Shown here: piece after piece, positions 61,482 to 64,000 of the stretch
How positions within the stretch are numbered: the stretch's first letter is position 1
Layout: each line of letters starts with the position of its first letter
Assembly: GCA_907163375.1 (NCBI GenBank)
Contig: CAJQUW010014290.1
Coordinates: 310,001 to 374,000 of the forward strand
DNA length: 64,000 nucleotides
Direction: 5' to 3'
Source: Prostheceraeus crozeri
Lineage: Eukaryota; Platyhelminthes; Polycladida; Euryleptidae
The notes under the pieces: generated by a model
Seen by the model: the letters and a program-made list of their open reading frames with translations, nothing else
What the model was told of the DNA's origin: nothing
The model's database searches: none
Position numbers and translations under genes: made by a program

Positions 61482-61781
61482 TCATTTGTCTTTGAAAATA
61501 TTTTTGGAAATTCGCAACTTCCGGTCAAAATTATGAAAATGACAATTGACAGTGGTAGTCATAACATGTCCACGCGGGTTAGTCATCATCATTGAAATGA
61601 AAGGAACATACTTGTGTATTTGCCGTCGGAATAAAGTTAGCTCGATGAAAATGCTTCTGATCCAGATTGGTGTCTCAGGCTCATTTAGAGGATATCGATG
61701 AAATTTGACAGGTTGGTTTGCAGGACCGTTTCTTGTTTTAGTGCACCCACTTCGACATGCAGTAGCACAGCAAACCGTCAT
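61482..61781 (-). CDS. THAP zinc-finger first exon or fragment (- copy)
   Basis: From ATG at 61781 the - strand reads MTVCCATACRSGCTKTRNG then PVKFHRYPLNEPETPIWIRS, nearly the same half THAP domain as the + copy at 36878. After Trp-Ile-Arg-Ser-Ile the frame drifts without the distal Cys-His pair, so it is either a first exon with an unrecognised donor or a truncated copy. The homologous upstream DNA extends to about 62175. Confidence 0.55.
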   Translation of the reverse strand: MTVCCATACRSGCTKTRNGPANQPVKFHRYPLNEPETPIWIRSIFIELTLFRRQIHKYVPFISMMMTNPRGHVMTTTVNCHFHNFDRKLRISKNIFKDK

Positions 61782-62181
61782 TTCTGTGAGCACTCGCTAG
61801 CTGAGACAAAGGCGATCCGAGTGACAAGTTTGCAGCTGGAACTATGAATAAATGTGCTGACTTGCTGATTGGCACCGTGGTTGACCTTTCCACAATCACT
61901 GTTGATGAACCGTCGACAATTCACACTCGTGTAATCGTCTGTCTTATTTGGGAAGACCAGACAAACTTATCCAGATATGCGCGTGCACCGCCAACCAGCT
62001 GCACGCTGACTCACTGAATTCAGCCTCGTGTCTCGTGCTATACTGATATTGATATTTCATCATATCAATACTTAATAGACATTTTAGTACTTCTTTAAAT
62101 TAAAGTTCGATAATTTTATCACTCTTCCATTTAGTACTGAGATCCGCACTAAAATAGGACTAAATGATTCACAGGATGTGC

Positions 62182-63021
62182 CATAGAGTAGGTATATTAG
62201 GCAGAGTGGTAACTCCGCATTTATTAAATCCCCAATGTGTATACACATACCATTTTATTAAATGAACTCAAAGGAGATACATACAGTCGGAATTGTTTCC
62301 AAATGTGAGATATGTGCATTTATGCAGTTTTGAAGAAATTACAACGGAATTGACTGATCACGATAGCAAAAAGCAGAAGAAAATGATATTATTTTACAGA
62401 TAGTCCATGTCTGACAGCCTTGGTGAGGAAATGTTTGTTAAATTGGCAACTCGATGACCTGCGCTACTGCTTTCCTGCTGAACCTAAAGAGAATCTTCTT
62501 AAGCGTGATCAGGCAACAGCTGCCACTAGCACGGCGAGATCGAGATTCAAAGACAATGATTTCAATTAACTTTGAAAGATGTAAATGGATCCACATCACT
62601 ATTCAGATTCAAGAAATGAAACATGAATTTAGTGAATCATGAAATCGAGGCGGTGAAAATTGAATTAAAAACGACATTTCAGCCATGAAAGCTTGAATAA
62701 TATCGCGACTTTTTCACGAACACTTTCATTATAATACGGATCATGAAATTCCTTTGATAATCAGCTTGATTTCCGCTTAGTTAGGATATATTAGCAAATA
62801 TTCATTCCTTTTGATATCCAACTTATTTCATACTACTTATATAAGGGAGTCATCTCAGTAGTATACAAATTGGCAAAATTTTGACTTTTTTGAAACTGCC
62901 CACATAATTTTTTGGACCACGGGAACGTAATCTCCGCAAGGAACTGAATCTTTCCATATAAAAATTTTCACTGTATACAGATACTTTTTTGAATCGACAC
63001 TCTAGATGTACTTACTCTATG
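62182..63021 (+). mobile_element. Alpha-family hAT-like element, best-preserved copy
   Basis: 840 bp, CATAGAGTAGGTATATTAGG to ...ACTTACTCTATG, with a perfect 8-bp target duplication GGATGTGC (62174-62181 and 63022-63029). It inserted only about 80 bases upstream of the acceptor of CUB exon E, and at the edge of the THAP duplicate. Confidence 0.9.
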
Positions 63022-63104
63022 GGATGTGCTAAAATCAGGATTTCAGGATCCACTGACCTGGATGGAATTTACAACTATAAATTGTTCTGTAAATTTCTTT
63101 GCAG

Positions 63105-63331
63105 TTGTCAGACGTCATTGGGAGATGTAGTAGAAATTCGGAGCTGTTATCTTCAGTCATATTCGATGCTGCATTCCGACTATCGTGGGCCAAGAAGACT
63201 CTGCGGTCAAGCAAGAAAAGGAGAAATCCTGCACATTGATTGGCCGGGATCTTGTCTACAAATTAGATTCATTTCTAACTCTGTGGACACAAAGCGAGGA
63301 TTCTATGCTTATTTTTCCTTTTACAAAGCAC
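63105..63331 (+). CDS. CUB gene, exon E
   Basis: Acceptor TTTCTTTGCAG, donor GCAC|GTGAG, 227 bases, phase 2 in and phase 1 out. After the shared Ser codon it reads CQTSLGDVVEIRSCYLQS, RGPRRLCGQARKGEI, then SCLQIRFISNSVDTKRGFYA and YFSFYKA, completing the second CUB domain with its remaining cysteines. The gene continues beyond the window, since an open donor follows and no stop is reached. Confidence 0.85.
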
Positions 63332-63526
63332 GTGAGTGTTAACTCAATCATGTCACATGTGCACTCGTAAAGTTTCAAACATGAATCATATTTTTTTGTT
63401 GTCAATTGTAAAATCATATTTCAAACAAAATTTTCAGAGATATCTCAGTGACCTTGAGTCTTCGAATTCAGGGTGAAAAAATTGTTAAAGATCATTTTAC
63501 TATTTTTTTACTTTGAAGGTCATAAT

Positions 63527-64000
63527 CATAGAGTAAATATGTTAGGTAGAGTGGTAACTCCGCATTTGTAAACTCCCCAATTTGTATATACTTTTGATTT
63601 TATTAAATGAACTCAAGGGAGATACAGTCGGAATTGTTTCAAAATGTGAGATATGCACATTTATGCAGTTTTGAAGAAATTATTCAACGGAACTGACTGA
63701 TCATGATAGCATTGGAGAAGGAAATGATATTATTTTACAGATCGTCCGTGTCATGACAACCTTGGAGAGGTAATATTTGTTAAATTGGCAACACGATGAC
63801 CTGCCATTGCTTTCATGAATTAGAAATATGAAATTTCAGCCGAGAAAGCACAATAGGATCACGACTTTTTCATGAAGACTTCCATTATCAAACGGATCAT
63901 GAAATTCCCTTGATAATCAGCTCAATTTCTACTTAGTTACGATGCTTATTGGCAAATATTCATTCCATTTGATATGCAACTTGTTGCATACTACTTAAAT
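63527..64000 (+). mobile_element. Alpha-family copy, cut by the window end
   Basis: Begins CATAGAGTAAATATGTTAGG and follows the 62182 copy through most of its length, with an internal deletion at about 63800. The window ends before the second terminus. Confidence 0.75.

Overview
This is AT-rich metazoan DNA with spliced genes, long introns and heavy transposon load. The histone H4 reading frame starts MTGR, as in arthropods, which weakly favours an arthropod or other ecdysozoan; no feature settles the species.

Host genes are sparse. Two related intronless seven-transmembrane receptor-like genes lie on the + strand at 4210-5352 and 21579-22742, each preceded by the same 28-base block. From 24.67 kb to beyond 63.33 kb, five phase-matched exons form part of a CUB-domain protein resembling the suppressor-of-lurcher/NETO group. 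Its exons are 24671-24925, 28909-29065, 37958-37999, 40326-40503 and 63105-63331, and its start and end lie outside what can be seen. The 22.6 kb last intron carries, antisense, an intact but strongly diverged histone H4 gene with Asn in place of Lys16 and a six-residue C-terminal extension. Two THAP zinc-finger first exons, one on each strand, lie in the same gene's introns as an inverted duplicate pair.

Most of the rest is mobile DNA, often nested. A Harbinger element (6.0-9.9 kb) carries a SANT/Myb gene and a broken DDE transposase, and sits inside an older element with TA target duplication (5.85-10.38 kb). A CR1-like LINE piece follows at 10.75-12.28 kb. At 12.4-15.9 kb a Penelope-like element (PLE), flanked by a 14-base target duplication, interrupts a mariner, which itself interrupts a Tc1-like fossil. 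There is a Crypton-like tyrosine recombinase piece at 16.07 kb and an unclassified transposase-like fossil at 17.7-19.25 kb. A second PLE, with inverted copies of its 3' end, is at 26.36-28.60 kb, a third at 34.1-35.1 kb, and a mariner with 108-base near-perfect inverted ends at 59.2-60.9 kb.

A short non-autonomous family, 840-850 bp with ends CATAGAGTA and 8-bp target duplications (hAT-like), has eight copies here. One is inserted into another copy, and one is reduced to 34 bp. A second family with the same first six terminal bases has two copies.

The strangest stretch is 23780-24664, directly before the first CUB exon. It starts with poly-G and holds seven C residues in 885 bases, with none at all over its last 538. 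It may be an assembly or chemistry artefact, or a real extreme-skew tract.
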